From NCBI RefSeq assembly GCF_001649575.2, contig NC_051452.1, positions 6,964,456 through 7,028,455 on the forward strand: a DNA stretch of 64,000 bases, written 5' to 3'. Position 1 is the stretch's first letter, and each line of letters opens with the position of its first letter. The translations under genes and the position numbers were made by a program. The notes under the pieces are model-generated. The model saw only the letters and a list, made by a program, of their open reading frames with translations. It did not search any database and was not told the DNA's origin. This document shows, in pieces, positions 34,801-45,572 of the stretch. This DNA comes from Kryptolebias marmoratus (Eukaryota; Chordata; Actinopteri; Cyprinodontiformes; Rivulidae).

Positions 34801-35584
34801 GTTTAAACTCAGTTTCCGCTTCTTGATCAAAAACTATTCAGCATTTTTGCAAAAACAAGTGGAATTTCTCTCGTTGCACACGAGGGCCTGTTCCTCAGAC
34901 ATTTTGCACTGAACGTAAAGCCTTAAACATTTTCTGGAATTGCGTCACCGGGCAGAGGCAGAGAGGAGAAAGGATTCTTCTCCGGAGTGGCATTTTAACG
35001 GCCCTGCAGCAGCGAGCAGCGCTGTCATAAACTGTGTCCTCCAGCTTTAAATAAACAGCGTGCCTTCATATTAGCTGAAACATCTCTGTTTGTCTGATGG
35101 CCCATTAGAAAGGAGTTACAGCCGGAGCTGCAGACGACTTCAGGGCTCAGGAATTCCCAAACTGCTTCTCTTGTTGCTTTACAACCCAGCAGCGCTAACG
35201 CTCGCAGGAAACATCTTTGACCGGTTTACAGTACCTCGTCCAACCTCGAGGCCCGAGAGCTAATCACTACCTGTTGCTGAGGCAACCGGAGCTCTGTTTG
35301 TAAACATTTCACTTTTTTTTTTTTTTGGCTCGATGATAGAAACCCCTCCGGCACAGGGTGCTGCTCTGTGCAGTCATTCTTGGAAGCTGTTAGTTCTGCG
35401 GATCCATTTTTAACTGTTCGAAAACACTTCAAATTAGGGAATATGAAAGAGGCTCCGCACCTTTTCCCAAACCGTGCCTCTGAAACCGTCCCAGGGCGGA
35501 TTTATTACTACCTAAACATAACATGGAACCATTCACACACAAACCACTGTTAGCGTTTTAAACTCAGACTGGAGTAAATATTAA

Positions 35585-35880
35585 AGACAGAATGCATATC
35601 ACCCGCCGCCTTTCATGTCAGATATTTAATCCATTTTAGTTAAACCTTGTAAAAAGCATCAAGCACCATCTTGTGAGTGTTGGTAATGACTCTCAGCTGC
35701 TACAACAACAGATTTTAGCTCAATATCTTGTAGCTGTTGTTGCGTTTGCTAAGGTCGCTTAGCTGTGATGGCCATCTTGAACTAGGCTGATTCCAATAGT
35801 TTTTCTGTTGCAGAGGTACGTCTAATGATCTGTCCACTTTTCAAAATAGACACAATTGTACGCACACACAGACAAAAACA
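35585..35880 (+). repeat. REP-A repeat copy
   Basis: Head gcatatcacccgccgccttt, then gactctcagctgctacaaca, gctgtgatggccatcttgaa, and a truncated tail. Confidence 0.75.
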
Positions 35881-36239
35881 TCACCTCTAAAGCTGCCCGA
35901 AGAACAGAAACTAACACAAACTCTCATATTTCTCAAACTTTTACTGTTTGTCTTGCCAAAAAAAACTACAAACCCTAATATCCTACTGAGGTAAGAGGAA
36001 AAGCAGGAAATTTGGGGGTCTCAGGGCTTGTTGACCTAGTCCGACTCTGAAAACATTGGTGCTTTAATCAGCTCTGATGTTAAAACGATCTTTAATTCTT
36101 TTGCTCTTCCTCTTACAGAACGTGGCCTCGCATACACAAGAACACAATCAGGACCGTGAATAATGATGTGGATAGATGAAAGTGAAAACACAGATCTTTC
36201 TTCCGGAGTGTCTTAGGAACTTTTCGCTTGTGTTTGTCG

Positions 36240-36500
36240 GCCTGTTAGCAAAATATCTCATGAACCACGGGATGCATTTTAATGAAACTCTCAGAAACTA
36301 ATGATTGGACTTCGGGAGGCGATCTGATGTCACAGCTAACCAGCGTTAGCCAACAGAAAAATGGTTACAACGCTGTCAGATTTACAGCTATTGAGTTCAA
36401 ATTTGATGTGGTAGTAGCTGAGAGTCATTCACAACACATACTCTGAGTGTGACATCACATAACATTTTCAAGGTTGACTTTCACTGACATGAAACTTTTA
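36240..36500 (-). repeat. REP-A repeat copy
   Basis: Minus orientation: tagcaaaatatctcatgaac, ggttacaacgctgtcagatt and tgtggtagtagctgagagtc. The ccatcttgaa core is decayed. Confidence 0.7.
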
Positions 36501-37694
36501 ATAACGATGAATAAATTTCATGCAAACCAATCCTTTTTTTTCCATAAGAGAATGACAAAAATAAGCATATTCTGTATATTTCCTTAGAAAATATTACAAT
36601 TTTTTTCCCTTTGAGAATTCTAAATAAGGTCCAGGAGTTATTTGCAACATCCAGGTTTTATAAACAGCAGAGAACTGCTTGTTTTTGGAAACACTTTGAT
36701 CCAGTGGGATTTGGAAAAGGGTGGAAAAATGTTACAGAACCTATTCCAGCCACCTGAAAGCACTTTGTACTCGTCTGTGGATTCGGAGTCACCTCTTGAA
36801 ATGATTTTAAGTGGTGATTTAGTCCGAGCTTTGTGTACAAAGCTGCAGAATACCAGGAGATCCTCCGGAGGATAAACTGCTGCTCCTCCATCGTTCCCTC
36901 CCCTCTTTTTTCCTTTTCTTTGCTGTCTTTTGATCTGTGTTTCTCTTCCCCTCAATCATATTGACAGCAGCATGATGTCAGACCGCAAGCATTTACTCTA
37001 ATTTGTGTCTGTGCAGCGGTGGGTGTGTACATCCATGCATATGTTCTTTGCATTTCAGCCTCACAGGCTGCTGTTTGCATTTGTGCGTCTGGGAAGAAAT
37101 GGAGTTTTTTTGTGGCACACCTGCTTCCTCACCTTTGACTTTAACAGCCGTTTCTCTGCTTTACTTCCAATAAAGTGAAGTCATCACTTTAATGTTTTTT
37201 ATTATTAATATTATATACATTTTTTTATTTAAAGACCAGCTCGACAGGGTTCAAGACTTTCTATTTGTGGTGCAGGTTTAGGTTGCGAGTCCCAGCAGTG
37301 CTTTAAGCGCTTGTTGAGGAGCTCAGATGTGTGATAAAAATACATGATGGTCATTATTTGGTTTTATACGTTGGTGTCTGGCTGGCCAACTAGCCTGAAG
37401 TGTGAAAACTATTTGAATGAATGAGCTGGTAGCTAAATGGAGAAACCTTGGTGGTCTCTGCTGGACGAGCCAAAGTGCCCAAAGTTTCCAGTAACAGCTT
37501 AAGCTTTTGGCTTCAAAAAAAAGAGTAACTGCTTAATGAGAGCACAAGGTAATGGAAGGAGCTCAGGGAGGAGGAGGGGGAAAAAGGAGAAAAGGGAGGT
37601 TTTCATTAATATTCATCATTTTTGACCATCATGGCTACATTGACGGGAAACGACAGCCTGGTTGTTGCTCAGTCTGACGTTTCGGTCCAAACTG

Positions 37695-37945
37695 AAGGAA
37701 TGCATGTCGCCCGCCACCTTTCACGCCTGAGTTTTCGACTTTAGACATCTTGTGGTGAAAAGGGATGAAGACGCAGCCGTGCTGGTGAAACGATCTGCAC
37801 TGAACAAGTGTTGAGGATGACTCTCAGCTACTACCACACCAGACTTTAGCTACATAACTGTAAAACTGACTAGCTGTGGTGGCCAAATTGAACTGGTTTG
37901 ACACCAAATTATAATGAGCTGTAGATGTACATCAAATAGTTTCAG
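37695..37945 (+). repeat. REP-A repeat, left part before the L2 insertion
   Basis: Head gaatgcatgtcgcccgccac and ctttcacgcctgagtttt, then ctactaccacaccagacttt and tagctgtggtggcc. It ends at the L2 junction near 37945. Confidence 0.75.
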
Positions 37946-38660
37946 TAAAAACAGTAGTGATGGACTCTGACCTGAACCTTCAGAGCCACATTAAGACAGT
38001 CACAAAGTCGGCCTTCTATCACCTGAAGAACATCTCCAGGATTAGAGGACTTATGTCTCAACACGATCTAGAGAAACTCATCCATGCGTTNNNNNNNNNN
38101 NNNNNNNNNNNNNNNNNNNNNNNNNNNNNNNNNNNNNNNNNNNNNNNNNNNNNNNNNNNNNNNNNNNNNNNNNNNNNNNNNNNNNNNNNNNNNNNNNNNN
38201 NNNNNNNNNNNNNNNNNNNNNNNNNNNNNNNNNNNNNNNNNNNNNNNNNNNNNNNNNNNNNNNNNNNNNNNNNNNNNNNNNNNNNNNNNNNNNNNNNNNN
38301 NNNNNNNNNNNNNNNNNNNNNNNNNNNNNNNNNNNNNNNNNNNNNNNNNNNNNNNNNNNNNNNNNNNNNNNNNNNNNNNNNNNNNNNNNNNNNNNNNNNN
38401 NNNNNNNNNNNNNNNNNNNNNNNNNNNNNNNNNNNNNNNNNNNNNNNNNNNNNNNNNNNNNNNNNNNNNNNNNNNNNNNNNNNNNNNNNNNNNNGCTTAT
38501 GGCTAAATTAGGGTTAGAGTGCGGGTTTTTGTCTCTGTCTTACTGTTTATTCAATGTCACATGCTGTTTATTTTGTTTTTTAATTATGTAAAGCACCTTG
38601 AAATGCCTTGCTGCTGAAATGTGCTATACAAATAAAATTTGATTGATTGATTGATTGATT
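37946..38660 (+). mobile_element. L2-type LINE 3' portion with assembly gap
   Basis: Before the gap the frame reads MDSDLNLQSHIKTVTKSAF, YHLKNISRIRGLMSQHDLEK, LIHA, the late reverse transcriptase region of fish L2-type LINEs. After the gap comes the L2-like 3' end (GTAAAGCACCTTGAAATGCC, then GTGCTATACAAATAAAA) and a GATT tandem tail (about 38635-38662). It interrupts a REP-A repeat: repeat sequence reads up to cagtaaaa on the left and resumes with taaaatccatccaat on the right. 404 N (38091-38494) replace the middle. Confidence 0.8.
38091..38494. other. Assembly gap (404 N)
   Basis: A run of N inside the L2 LINE copy. Open frames that run through it are artefacts. Confidence 0.99.
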
Positions 38661-38686
38661 GATAAAATCCATCCAATCCTTTAAGG

Positions 38687-38909
38687 CAGGGGTGTCAAAC
38701 TTCATTCCTCTGGGCCGCTCTCCTGCATGTTTTAGATGTGTTCTTGCTTTAAAACACCTGCTTTAAATAAATGACTTGTTGCCATGCTCCTGGAGAACTT
38801 GATGATTTGTTGAGGAGGTAATTAAACGATTTGAATCAGGTGTGTTGGAGCAGAAAAACCTAAAACTCAGAGGACAGCGGCCCTCGAGGCCTGGAGTTTG
38901 ACACCCCTG
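38687..38909. mobile_element. hAT-type palindromic MITE, copy 4, nested in a REP-A repeat
   Basis: A 223-base member with termini CAGGGGTGTCAAACTT and the inverse, and the same TGCATGTTTTAG and GAATCAGGTGTGTTGGAGCAG internal words. The target duplication is ctttaagg (38679-38686) and atttaagg (38910-38917). REP-A sequence resumes on the right side, so the MITE is younger than that copy. Confidence 0.85.
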
Positions 38910-39550
38910 ATTTAAGGACTAATTCACTAACAGTGTCGCCCAAAAGTTTACCAAAATTTTAAGCAAAGATATTGCACAATGTGTAGCACTTCTATTATTA
39001 TTATGGTGAAAGTCTCAGCTACCATCACACCAAATCTTAGTTCAATTTTTGTAGAACTTACTAAGTTATAGCCAGTTTTGTGACTGTATTTGATCATTTG
39101 TGGTGGACATCCTGAATTGTGTTGATTCCAAAAGTTGCAGATGTACATCCACTGATTAGTTCCAGAGAGTTCTTTAAAATTCGTCGATTGGTTCATGAGA
39201 CATTTTGCGAGCAGACAGGGTTGACACCGATTGGTTATCGCCAAGGTTTGAACTAAAAATATTGTGTTACTCAAAGTCCGTGATGAGGATAATCCTCAGC
39301 TAATACAACACCAAAATTTGAGCTCAGTATCTGTAAAACTGACACAGTTATAGCCTTTTATGTGTTTGCTAACGATGTTTAGCTGTGGAGGCCATTTTAA
39401 ATCGGACTCCAAACAGCTGTAGATATACACCCAGTGATTTCTTTGTGATGGTTTCTTTCAAATCCATCCTGTGGTTAATGAGAGAATTTGCTAATGGGAC
39501 AGACAAAGAGAGACACAGGTAAAAATATCATTGCTCTGCCTTTGCCGGCG
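38910..39550 (+). repeat. REP-A repeat, right part of a copy split by L2 and MITE
   Basis: Continues the copy that starts at 37695, after the L2 and the MITE. Two monomers are visible: taccatcacaccaaatctta near 39018 and aatacaacaccaaaatttga near 39300, each followed by a catcctgaa or ccattttaa core and a catgagacattttg or gagagaatttgct block. Non-coding. Confidence 0.75.
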
Positions 39551-40294
39551 GGCGATAATTACGCTCTACTTGTTATTGACAAGAAAGAAAGTTATTAATT
39601 CGGTGTTTAATCGTGGCTGTCCTGGAAAGATTTGTCTCGACGTTTTGTTTTTATAAACCCGAAGACAAATCTGTTGCACAAGATAACAGAGTTTGTTCAG
39701 GATAAAGCACGATTAGGTCATCTGTGGGCCGCGTGACACATCACACACCCTTTTCATTCATGCTGTCAAGGATTTTACTTCAACGGGATGAATTATTATT
39801 CCTTTACAAACGCAGGCACAAACATGAGAACTGCAGGCTTTCTTTATCTGGAAAACTGACGTGTTTTGATCTTTTTTTTTTCCCTGAGAAACTGATGATG
39901 GACAGAAACTAATTAAATCATGACCAAATTTCTGATTCAATCTGGTAAAAAATGTTCAGGGCTATCAGAGGTCTCCTTGCAAAGATAAAAGCTAATTAGC
40001 AGCAATTTAGCCGTTAATATTCACACCTTATCCAAGCTTACAACACTCATAATATCATCATGAAGAAACAAGTCATTGACAATGATTAACTGTGTCTCAC
40101 AACATTATAAGAATTAAAGACTGACAAACATTTCTTACCCTTTTAAATTTATTTGCAGCCTTTAAGAGTGAATTTGCACTTTGTGTTTACTTAGATTTCC
40201 TGTAAAACTACAAATTTTGTAGCAAAACTTTGACAGAATATCAGTCTGCCAAATAGTTTCTCTCGCATTTAAGAAGTTTGTCTTGGATCAAAGT

Positions 40295-40590
40295 TTATTA
40301 CAGCAAAACATGCAGGAAGTAATAAATGGATAAACTTTTGGAGTCTACCCATTTTGCCACAAACAATTCACCTTGGCAAACATAAAATGGCAGCAATTTG
40401 GTGAGTTTTACAGGTACTGAGCTAAAATTTGGCATGGTGGTAGCTGAGAGTACACCAACTCCGAACCCTAACAAATGACACGAGTTTGCACATAATATTT
40501 ACAAAGTTTGATCAAAAATGGCTAAAACTGTGGCATGAAAGGTGGTGGGTGATATGCATTCCTTCAAGAAATATTAGACCCTCAATGTCT
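40295..40590 (-). repeat. REP-A repeat copy
   Basis: Minus orientation: gtgagttttacaggtactga, gcatggtggtagctgagagt, and the inverted head ggtggtgggtgatatgcatt near 40540. Confidence 0.72.
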
Positions 40591-41554
40591 TAAGTGTAAT
40601 TTGGTCGTTTAGTTCATTCAAAGCTTTTAAAGAAACATCTTTGAATGGAATCAAAATATTTGGATAATGAAATAAAGGTGCTTTTAGCTGCGACAAATCA
40701 GCAGAAGTCTCCGGCGTTCTTTCCTGAAACCTTCAACACCAAACACAGAGCTCATTCCTCTCACCACACCAGCGTGGGGATTGATCTGAAACCGTTCCTC
40801 CGTCCCCTCGGTGAACTTCTTTTATGAACTATGTGATATATTTCTGATCCATCTTGGACATTTTACAGATATGTGATACTTGTAGGTGTAGGAATCCCAG
40901 CGAGTCCACATTACATGTCTGTGACCCGTGATTTTTTTTAACAATCTGAGCTAAATCTGCATGCTTCGGCTCATTATGTTGTGAAGTAACAGCTCCGTTT
41001 TATTAGACATAACTGCTTCTCTCATGCATTAGAGATGTTCTGATGACAGTAATGACATCATCCTCTTCACGTGCTGTAAACAAGCAGCAGTTTGTGCGTA
41101 CGGTCTGTCGCCTGCAGCCCAGATCTGTGAGTAAGCCGGTGTGGAGCCCGTCTTTGACCTACAGGGAATTACCTCAGCTCTGAATCATGTGGCGCCTTGC
41201 CTAGAGTGTGCACAATGCAATCAGCCGGCCATCTTTCTTCCTCATAAACTGACAGAGGGCCTCACACGGAGGCTGCAGGACGCTGCTCCTATGTGCCAAT
41301 CAGCCCATTTCCAGGACATTCAGGCCTCCAAACCGAAACGCAGTCTTTTATATTTGCAGCTGTTTTACTGCTGAGTCAGCATTCACTCGGTTGTTTTCCT
41401 GTTTCTTCCGTATGTTTTGTGGAAACAAACTACTTCTGCATACTTTGCACTAGTTTAGCCTTTCGTACATCAAAACGTTCAGCTTGATAGGGAACAACAT
41501 GCTTTGACCTTTAGCGTTTAATTTGATTTACAAACATCTCCCAATAGAAAAACT

Positions 41555-41875
41555 CCAAGATCTCTTCAATCCCTTAAAACCTTGTCTTAGAAATCTGCTT
41601 CAATCTATTTTTGGTCTTTTTATGCTCCTGCTGAATTGCTAAGTTTAGCTTTTAACTACAGTTTTGGTTTTTTAAGAATTTTTCACTCAAGTCTGTTTAA
41701 AAAAATACACTTTAGGGGCTTCTAAAACGCTGTTTCTAAACAGATAAAAAGCTGAAATGAATAAAAAAACAACATTGCTTTGGAGAATGTTTTAGGAATA
41801 ATTCTCTTAATTTAAGAAGCTATTCATAAATGCTAACTAATTGCTCAATATCTGTTTTTAACACTTTTCCATTAA
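41555..41875. repeat. REP-C-related repeat
   Basis: Begins aagatctcttcaatccctta, then aattgctaagtttagctttt, aactacagttttggtttttt. Units are sparse; an eroded family member. Confidence 0.4.
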
Positions 41876-41899
41876 CTACTGGAGTCAACTCTGTGTTAG

Positions 41900-42295
41900 C
41901 ACAACATCCCATGAACAACTGGATGGATTATAATGAAACTTTAATCTTTTAAAAGGTAATGATTTGTAGATGTAGATTCAGAGTCAATGTTATTCAAGAT
42001 GGCCGCCACAGACCAAAGTTCACAGCCATTTTTGTCAACTTTTGGAGTCACGGAAATGGTTATAATTCAGTCAGTTTTACAGATACTGACCTGAAATCTG
42101 CTGTGGAAGAAGCAGAGAGTCGTTCATATAAAGACTCTGTGTGAGATCTCGTATTATCGTATGTTACTTTCAAGATTTGTCCAATATAACTCAATTTCCC
42201 CCCAAACAAAAGATGATCTTAGTCTCAAACTCTGGCATGAAAGGCAGCGGGTGATATGCATTCCTTTAAGGGATGCTAGGTCTTTAATTTAAATC
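41900..42295 (-). repeat. REP-A repeat copy
   Basis: Minus orientation: aagatggccgccacagacca, gtcagttttacagatactga, and the inverted head catgaaaggcagcgggtgat then atgcattcc near 42237-42265. One of the more complete copies. Confidence 0.77.
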
Positions 42296-42299
42296 AGTT

Positions 42300-43632
42300 T
42301 TACTGACCGAAAATAATCAAATCCTTTAATTAAAACCCATATAGAGCATTCAGCCTTTCCATTTGAGATACATATCTGTCTTTTGAGCATCAGAGTTTTG
42401 GATGAGACAATAAAGTGGAAATGTCACCTATTATTATGACAACGTTGCCCGGTTACAGATACATTAAACTAAAGCATACTGTTGTGAGAAAACTGAAACC
42501 GCCACGTATGAAATCACTTTTTGGAAGCGTTTTCATTTGAATTGAGCCTGATAGATGATGATGTAATGCCTTTGGGCAGATTATTGCACAAAGAAACGAG
42601 TCTCGGCATGTTTTTGTTCAAATCTGTCTTTTAGATATATTTACTTTAGCCGAGTGTAAACCCTGAACAAGTGATAGATGACTTGGCGAAGGAGCTTGTG
42701 GTTCCTTTTCCTGCGAGAAAAGAGCATTTATCTGTTTATCGTAGCCGGATTTATCACAGTCACTCAGTCCCTGAATGAACCATTCATAAACCAGATGTGA
42801 CAAAGTTACACTGAACACTTCAAACACAAACATACCATAATGTCTTTTTACTCATGGCTTGTAAAACATTAACTACTTTTAGCACGTCCAACCACATCAA
42901 ACCAGCTTTCGTTGTATAAAAATTAAGCAAAAGTTGAGACCAGAGGAAGTGCTAAAGTTGCTAAATCCTGCAGCAAATTGAATATAGCTGGTCTTTTCTG
43001 GACATACAATAAAAGAGTACACCAGCTGGTAATAATAGTCACAGGTTTTTGGTTAATTGGTTGCAACTGGACTGAAGGACAACAATCTAAAAGGGTTTAG
43101 GCCCTCATTAAAAGCAGGTCATGATTTAGCATTTGATTATGCTTTTCCCCACAGAGAACCTAAAAACAATACAGCTGGCAATGAACACATTGCAAATTAG
43201 CTGTTTTTAAAAAAATACAAAACAGGATATTATTACCTATAGGAGAGACCGAGTCAGTTTGCCCTAACAGGGATTTTTAGAAGAATTAAATGAGTTAAAA
43301 GCAACTTGTTAGCAGTTTGTAAACCTACATTTCAGTGTTCAGTTCCCGTTAGTAAATCTAAATCTGATAATCAAGTGCAGCACAGAGATCTGCACACCTC
43401 TATTAAAACTCTTAGCTACTGTTTATTGCAACCTAAATAATAACGATCTTCAAAATGAATCATTTTGTTTGGTAATAACTACTTTAAATAATACTTTCAT
43501 TGCTAGAAAGTACTCTGGACTCTGGTTTTGTTATTCTGGTTTTCAAAAGTTTGACCATCAGACCATGCAAAGAGCAGGGATTTATGTGTGTAAGTTTAAA
43601 CATTTTAACGCTAGATTTTGTTTCATGAACAG
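42300..43632. other. filip1l intron ahead of coding exon 1
   Basis: AT-rich, no recognised repeat or exon. The acceptor tract before exon 1 (ttttgtttcatgaacag) ends at 43632. Confidence 0.6.
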
Positions 43633-43642
43633 GTGGAGGAAC

Positions 43643-43960
43643 ATGCGGTCCCGCAGCAACAGTCTGGAGGACGTAGCCAAGGCTAAGCTGGCTCAGCAGC
43701 ACCAAGTCGACACGCACAAACGATCAACAGAGCGAGAGGAGCCGTCGGGACGAGCGGAACGTCGCGGTCGCCATCGGGAGACGCCGGACGACACAGGCAC
43801 CATTCAGCGAAACCACAAGATAAAGAACGGCACTGGTGCTGGTGGAGGTGGAAGAACCAGCGGCGGCAATGCTGCGAAGGGCGGTCGGAGGGAGAAGAGC
43901 AGGGACCTTTCCCGAGATGACCTCGTCTTCCTGCTGAGCCTTCTGGAAGGAGAGCTGCAG
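43643..43960 (+). CDS. filip1l: filip1l coding exon 1 (filamin A interacting protein 1-like), N-terminus
   Basis: First coding exon, 106 codons, phase 0 at its end. The start is the ATG at 43643 (MRSRSNSLED); the MRSR start is shared with vertebrate FILIP1 and FILIP1L. An acceptor AG at 43631-43632 lies 10 bases upstream of the ATG, so an untranslated exon must precede it. Residues 1-88 are basic and low in complexity, with a Gly-rich stretch near 64-75. From residue 89 the sequence LSRDDLVFLLSLLEGELQ opens the CortBP2-type N-terminal domain shared by FILIP1, FILIP1L and CTTNBP2. The exon ends GAG CTG CAG followed by donor gtaatc. FILIP1L is a coiled-coil protein; the family is linked to filamin turnover and to control of cell migration (family knowledge, not visible here). 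The LSRDD and the following ARDEVI..LKAEK..LALLEA track fit FILIP1L better than FILIP1. Which teleost duplicate it is cannot be told. Confidence 0.93.
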
Positions 43961-45115
43961 GTAATCTAAACTGCAAAGGTGATGTGCCAGATTGGATCAC
44001 AATTTACAGCAGCCAGCAGAGCCCTGCAGACATGGCACTGACCCCAGTCGGACATGCTGGCTCAGAGGGAAGTGGGCGCTAAAAGCCAGCGTTAATAGAC
44101 AGCTAACAGCTGAGGCTACTTCCTGTCATTCCAGCGCCAGATCCAGGAATCTACTGGCAGCGTTGCTGGATGTAAAATCAACACAAAGAGGCTTATTAAT
44201 GAAACGAAATGAGCTAAGTCCATAAGGACACACCAGGCAAACAAAAGCTTACAGATTATCTGTCAACCAAAAAGGACATCTAATACAGAAAGAGCGTTCT
44301 GTAAAAAACTGTTAATCCCAACAGAAAACAACCAAAGTCCTTGTTTCACCTAGTTTATTCGTGGTAATTTTAGAAAAACTAAATGTGTTAAAAGCTTAAA
44401 CTTGATGCAATTTGAAGTATAGTTTAAAACACCTTGAATTTCACCTCCAAGGAGTCAGACTTTAATCTCCTCGAGTGGTCTCGATCAATAGTCTTTCAAG
44501 CTTTCTGAAGATCTTTCAAACGTTTCAATCATGATGGCATCATGGTGGCACAATGTGGACGAACAGCACCTGAAAGCCACGTCTTTAAGAAACAGGATAT
44601 AATCGAGCAAAGACCTGACACCTGAGAGCTGCAGCATCCTTCAGAGTTTTCAGCTAATAGCTCTTTGCATCTTGTTGGAGCTAAAATCCTATTTTCTTTC
44701 AAAACTGTTATCTTTGATTTTCTTCATAGATTCAACAACAAAAAAAAGGAACAAATCATGTATTTGAGATTGGCTGCTGGTAACAAAGATCCTAAAGATC
44801 CAATTTAAATTTGGTTCTTTGCCAAATTGTTGGTTGTGTCATGTCAACACTTCTTCATCCCTTGAGTTTAAGAGTTTTATTATGACTGAATGATTCATGG
44901 GTCAGGGTTAAATGGCTTAAAATGGTCAGTTAGAAAATGGGTGGAAAAAGCAGCCCAAGTCTAAAGAAAGACCTTTACCAAGCCTGAAGAAATATTAAAC
45001 AAGATTACAACAAAGTCTTGCTCCTTAGACCTGGACTGGATGAGTGTTAGTATCCAATATATTTTTTTTTGTCTAATTATTTTCATAATATTCTCATGCA
45101 TCCTGTCCATCGCAG

Positions 45116-45289
45116 GCCAGAGATGAGGTGATCACAGTCCTGAAGGCAGAGAAAATCGACTTGGCCCTACTAGAAGCCAAGTATGGTTTTGTCACGCCAC
45201 AGAAAGTCCTGCAGGCCCTGCAGAGAGATGGCATCCAGGGCAAATCTGACATCTTCCAGGAAGACATCTACGAGAAACCGATGATAGAG
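45116..45289 (+). CDS. filip1l: filip1l coding exon 2 (CortBP2-type domain)
   Basis: Exon of 58 codons, phase 0 at both ends. The acceptor is ccatcgcag at 45107-45115 and the donor is gtaacg after GAG at 45289. It encodes residues 107-164, beginning [13 protein letters not shown], then [17 protein letters not shown] and ending [11 protein letters not shown]. This YGFVTP..KVL.ALQRD..EDIYEKP pattern is diagnostic for FILIP1L within the family; FILIP1 has different residues at several of these positions. The preceding intron (43961-45115) is 1,155 bases and contains no recognisable gene. Confidence 0.94.
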
Positions 45290-45393
45290 GTAACGCCATT
45301 TCTCAATCCACAATACCCCTAGTGTCTACAATATGTAGGTGACGCGCTGCAGTCCGGACGAGACAGATGTTTTCTATGTGCCCCCCGACACAG

Positions 45394-45572
45394 CTGGATA
45401 AATTGGTGGAGAAACAGAGGGAGACCCACCGGCGGATGCTGGAGCAGCTGCTGATGGTGGAGCAGGCGCACAAACAGGCTCTGTTCAAGCTGGAGGACGA
45501 GAAGAGAAACCACGGGGAGTTCATGAAGAAGAGCGACGAGTTCACCAACCTGCTGGAGCAGGAGCGCGAAAG
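45394..45572 (+). CDS. filip1l: filip1l coding exon 3 (start of long coiled coil)
   Basis: Exon of 179 bases: 59 codons plus two bases (AG), followed by donor gtcagt. The acceptor is ccgacacag ending at 45393, preceded by a C-rich tract. It encodes residues 165-223, starting [20 protein letters not shown] and ending with the family signature [11 protein letters not shown]. The heptad-like Leu/Glu/Lys pattern marks the start of the long coiled coil. The next exon in vertebrate FILIP1L is very large (most of the rod and tail). No open frame of that size occurs downstream, so the gene continues past 64 kb and this entry is only its N-terminal fifth or so. The small intron between exons 2 and 3 is 104 bases. 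Confidence 0.93.

Noticed and set aside
37957..38511. 184-codon open frame through the first N gap
   Set aside because: Most of it is N. Only the first 44 codons are sequence, and these are an L2 reverse transcriptase fragment.
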